Below, piece after piece: positions 59,832-64,000 of a stretch of DNA of 64,000 nt. The notes below the pieces were generated by a model. It did no database searches, was not told the DNA's origin, and saw nothing but the letters and a program-made list of their open reading frames with translations. A program made the translations under genes and the position numbers. Where the stretch lies: the NCBI RefSeq assembly GCF_000264455.2, contig NC_017956.1, forward strand, positions 2,153,501 through 2,217,500, written 5' to 3'. The DNA is from Tistrella mobilis KA081020-065 (GTDB taxonomy: Bacteria; Pseudomonadota; Alphaproteobacteria; Tistrellales; Tistrellaceae). How positions within the stretch are numbered: the stretch's first letter is position 1; every line of letters begins with the position of its first letter.

Positions 59832-60794
59832 ATGAAACTCGGCATGCGCCAGCTCGATGCCTTTCAGGCGGTGATGACGCTGGGCACCGTCACCTCAGCC
59901 GCGAATGTGCTCGCCACCTCGCAGCCGGCGGTCACCCGGTCGATCCGCCAGCTGGAAGATGCGACCGGTCTTCAGCTCTTCCGCCGCGTCCGCGGCCGGC
60001 TGGAACCCACGGCGGATGCTCGCGAGCTGATGGAGACGGTCCGGCAGAGCTATGCCGGGATCGACCGCATCGCCCAGGTCGCGAGCCAGCTGCGACGGCG
60101 CCATACCGGCCATCTTCGCGTCGGCTGCCTGCCCGCCTTCGCCCAGGGCTTCATCGCCCGGACCATCGCCGACTTCCTGGCCGACCATCCCAAAGCCAGC
60201 CTGTCGGTCACGCCGCTGATGTCGTCCGATGTGGTCCGCGCCACCCGCAGCCGCGAGGTCGATATCGGCATCGCCGCCTATGATATCGACGTCACCGGGC
60301 TCGACACCCGCCCGTTCACCGACTGCCCCGAGATCGCCGTGGTTCCGGCGGGCCATCCCCTCGCCGACCGTCAGGTCGTCGTCCCCGCAGATCTGGCCGG
60401 GCAGCCCCTGGTGATGCTGGGGGCGAGCGACCCTTACCGCCAGCGCCTCGATCGTCTTCTGGCCGGTGAGGGCGTGACACCGGCACGGCTGGTCGAAACG
60501 CCGACCAGTTCAGCGCTCTGCGCCATGGTCGTCGAAGGAGTCGGCGTCGGCGTGGTCAACCCGATCACCGCGCTGGATTTCATCGGGCAGGGTCTGGTCA
60601 TGCTGCGCCTTGCGGCAGACCTGCCCTTCGTCACCACCCGGCTGCAGGTCACGACCGGCAGCGCCGACGCCCTGGCCGCGGCCTTCATTTCGGCCCTGGA
60701 GCTGCGACGGGACCGGGATCTCGCGGCGGTGGCGGCAGCGCTCAATCCGGCAGAGGCCGCGGCCGCCCCTCGGCATCGACCGCCACGAAGGTGA
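59832..60794 (+). CDS. LysR-family regulator
   Basis: 320 residues. DNA-binding part: MRQLDAFQAVMTLGTVTSAA, LATSQPAVTRSIRQLED, FRRVRGRLEPTADARE. Effector domain with SREVDIGIAAYDIDV and SSALCAMVVEGVGVGVVNP. ATG 59832 follows GGAGG; the frame begins 9 codons earlier. Its last 53 bp overlap the converging thioesterase gene on the other strand. It likely controls the divergent DMT transporter. Confidence 0.9.
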   Translation: MKLGMRQLDAFQAVMTLGTVTSAANVLATSQPAVTRSIRQLEDATGLQLFRRVRGRLEPTADARELMETVRQSYAGIDRIAQVASQLRRRHTGHLRVGCLPAFAQGFIARTIADFLADHPKASLSVTPLMSSDVVRATRSREVDIGIAAYDIDVTGLDTRPFTDCPEIAVVPAGHPLADRQVVVPADLAGQPLVMLGASDPYRQRLDRLLAGEGVTPARLVETPTSSALCAMVVEGVGVGVVNPITALDFIGQGLVMLRLAADLPFVTTRLQVTTGSADALAAAFISALELRRDRDLAAVAAALNPAEAAAAPRHRPPRR

Positions 60795-61158
60795 AGACCG
60801 CTTCGGTCACCAGCTCCTCGATCGGATCATCAAGCCCGGTGCGGCGGCGGGTCACCCAGGTTTCCAGATGCAGGCGGATCGAGCTGCGCCCCGTGCCGAC
60901 GATCCGGCAATAGACGCTGACCAGGTCGCCGACCCGCACCGGCTTCAGAAAGCTCATGGCGTCCACGGCGGCGGTGACGACCCGGCCGCGGGCGCGTTGG
61001 CCCGCTGCGATGCCCCCGGCGATGTCCATCTGCGCCATCACCCAGCCGCCGAAGATGTCGCCGGCCGGGTTGGCGTCGGCCGGCATGGCGACGGTGCGCA
61101 GCTCCGCCGCGCCTTCCGGGCGGCGCGGCATGGTACCGGGCTCGTGGCTGCGGGTCAT
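60742..61158 (-). CDS. yciA: YciA-type acyl-CoA thioesterase
   Basis: 138-residue hotdog-fold thioesterase hydrolysing acyl-CoAs. Signature: MPADANPAGDIFGGWVMAQMDIAGG, split around NPAGDIFGGW with the catalytic Asp nearby, then VTAAVDAMSFLKPVRVGD and LVTEAVFTFVAVDAEGRP. Its 3' end overlaps the LysR gene antisense (60742-60794). The ATG at 61156-61158 gives the usual short N-terminus. Confidence 0.93.
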   Translation of the reverse strand: MTRSHEPGTMPRRPEGAAELRTVAMPADANPAGDIFGGWVMAQMDIAGGIAAGQRARGRVVTAAVDAMSFLKPVRVGDLVSVYCRIVGTGRSSIRLHLETWVTRRRTGLDDPIEELVTEAVFTFVAVDAEGRPRPLPD

Positions 61159-61324
61159 GGCGCAGGGCTCCCCTCATCGATGGGTGCAGGGCCGGACAGG
61201 CTGCAGCGCAACAGGGCCGATCCTCCGGGCTTCCGCCGGCCCGCGACGTGACATCGCCCGACCCGCGACGTAACATCGACTGTAGCCCTTGCCGGTGATC
61301 CGCGCGATTCCTATAATCCGCGCC

Positions 61325-63304
<1,980 letters not shown>

Positions 63305-63364
63305 TCATCAAGGGGCGATGCTGGCGTTTCACACGACGTCCGCGTCAAACCAAGAGCATCCTGC

Positions 63365-64000
63365 ATGGCCCCCCAACGCCTGCCTCATCCCACCCCGATG
63401 CGCCGCCTTGGCCCGATGCGCCGCTTTCGCCCGATGCGCGGGCTGGTCGCCGTCGTATCACTTCTCGCAGTCGCGGGCTGTGATGCCGAGAACGTGGTGG
63501 TGGTTGAAAGCGTACGCCATGCAAGCTGGGTGTCCGACACCGACATCCGGATGATGCTCGCCTATGAGCCGCTGATGGTGGTGGTGCGCGGCGACCTGCC
63601 CGGCCTTTCTCGCATTGCGACCGAAGCCGCGGTCATCGACGGGATCGCGAAAGCGGTGTCCCGCAGCCGCAACTCGCTCGAAATCCTGGCGGATGCCGGC
63701 ACCAGGCCGCATATCCTCGTGCGGTTCGATCCGCCCGTCGCCAATACCGACGAAGTCTGTACCGCCGATCTCAGGGGCGGCGATCATGATCCGGGCGGAG
63801 AAAATGATGGCGATGCCGATGACGCGGTGACACCCGTCATCAGCTGGCGGATCAGCCTGTGCAATTCTCGATCCATGGTGGCAACGGTGACGGCGCGCGG
63901 CCCATTCGACCTTCAGGCAACCTCCCCGCTTGAAGACATCGCCGCCCAGAGCCTGGTTCTCCTGCGCGACCCGCGCGAGAACATCCAACGCAGAGGCAGC
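63365..64000 (+). CDS. Lipoprotein of unknown function (3' end cut by window)
   Basis: At least 212 residues, open to the window edge. Four in-frame ATGs lie within 70 bp (63365, 63398, 63416, 63434), three of them inside 18-bp repeats; the last gives MRGLVAVVSLLAVAGCDAE, a compact lipoprotein signal with an AVAGC lipobox, and is the likeliest true start. The exported part includes SVRHASWVSDTDIRMMLAYE and VRFDPPVANTDEVCTADL, with an acidic loop DHDPGGENDGDADD. I do not recognise a domain. It follows parE by 60 bp on the same strand. Confidence 0.65.
   Translation, partial: MAPQRLPHPTPMRRLGPMRRFRPMRGLVAVVSLLAVAGCDAENVVVVESVRHASWVSDTDIRMMLAYEPLMVVVRGDLPGLSRIATEAAVIDGIAKAVSRSRNSLEILADAGTRPHILVRFDPPVANTDEVCTADLRGGDHDPGGENDGDADDAVTPVISWRISLCNSRSMVATVTARGPFDLQATSPLEDIAAQSLVLLRDPRENIQRRGS
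63395..63438 (+). repeat. 18-bp tandem repeat with reiterated start codons
   Basis: Units at 63395-63412 and 63413-63430 (two mismatches) and a partial third unit from 63431. Each carries CCGATGCGC and encodes Pro-Met-Arg, so the 5' end of the lipoprotein gene has three near-identical in-frame ATG contexts. Confidence 0.8.

Overview
The window is a high-GC chromosomal segment from an alphaproteobacterium. The gene content and order (complete 14-subunit nuo operon followed by birA-coaX-rnj-mce, the tig-clpP-clpX-lon-hup block, class I PHA synthase, GlnB-GlnA pair) and a tRNA-His that still encodes G-1 with C73 fit a Rhodospirillales-type lineage. A Tistrella- or Azospirillum-like genome is my guess, not something the sequence proves. 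No rRNA, CRISPR array, insertion sequence or transposase was seen. Both window edges cut a gene: an AlaC-like aminotransferase at the left and a lipoprotein at the right.

Layout. 1-11.9 kb: a metabolic and transport mosaic (alaC-like aminotransferase, an OmpA-like lipoprotein divergent from phaC, a yeiH / Bcr-type MFS / LysR cluster, gamma carbonic anhydrase, lolD-lolC, a long PCMT-type methyltransferase, a secreted hypothetical protein). 11.97-18.7 kb: azgA-type purine permease, a 550-bp gene-free stretch that looks like an independent small-RNA gene (CRP-like site, folded body, rho-independent terminator), AraC/MFS and LysR/quinone-oxidoreductase divergent pairs, and a LysE exporter.

18.7-37.4 kb: one long leftward run, nuoA to nuoN, then birA, coaX, rnj, mce and a DUF1467 protein, with many stop/start overlaps. 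It encodes respiratory complex I together with biotin attachment, CoA synthesis, RNA decay and the methylmalonyl-CoA pathway. Strong hairpins sit between nuoB/nuoC, nuoH/nuoI, nuoI/nuoJ and behind rnj.

37.9-50.3 kb: tRNA-Asp, a Baeyer-Villiger-type monooxygenase, tRNA-Val, hup, lon, clpX, clpP, tig, a phage-tailspike-like beta-helix protein, a membrane acyltransferase and tRNA-Leu. The three accessory genes lie directly downstream of tRNA genes and interrupt an otherwise conserved order. Three 23-bp tandem repeats lie between clpP and clpX.

50.3-64 kb: malonyl-CoA decarboxylase, the bifunctional NAD(P)HX repair enzyme, a PodJ-like small protein with an EEP-fold phosphatase/nuclease, tRNA-His, an aminotransferase divergent from glnB-glnA (glnB has a well-spaced sigma-54 promoter; glnA has a triplicated Shine-Dalgarno-bearing repeat), a DMT exporter/LysR divergent pair, a YciA-type thioesterase, parE and the start of a lipoprotein.

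The strongest candidates for undescribed biology are the putative CRP-controlled RNA at 13.44-13.80 kb, the orphan tailspike/acyltransferase pair at tRNA-Leu, and the tandem repeats in the clpP-clpX and glnB-glnA spacers. I did not find a clear new multi-gene defence or biosynthetic system.
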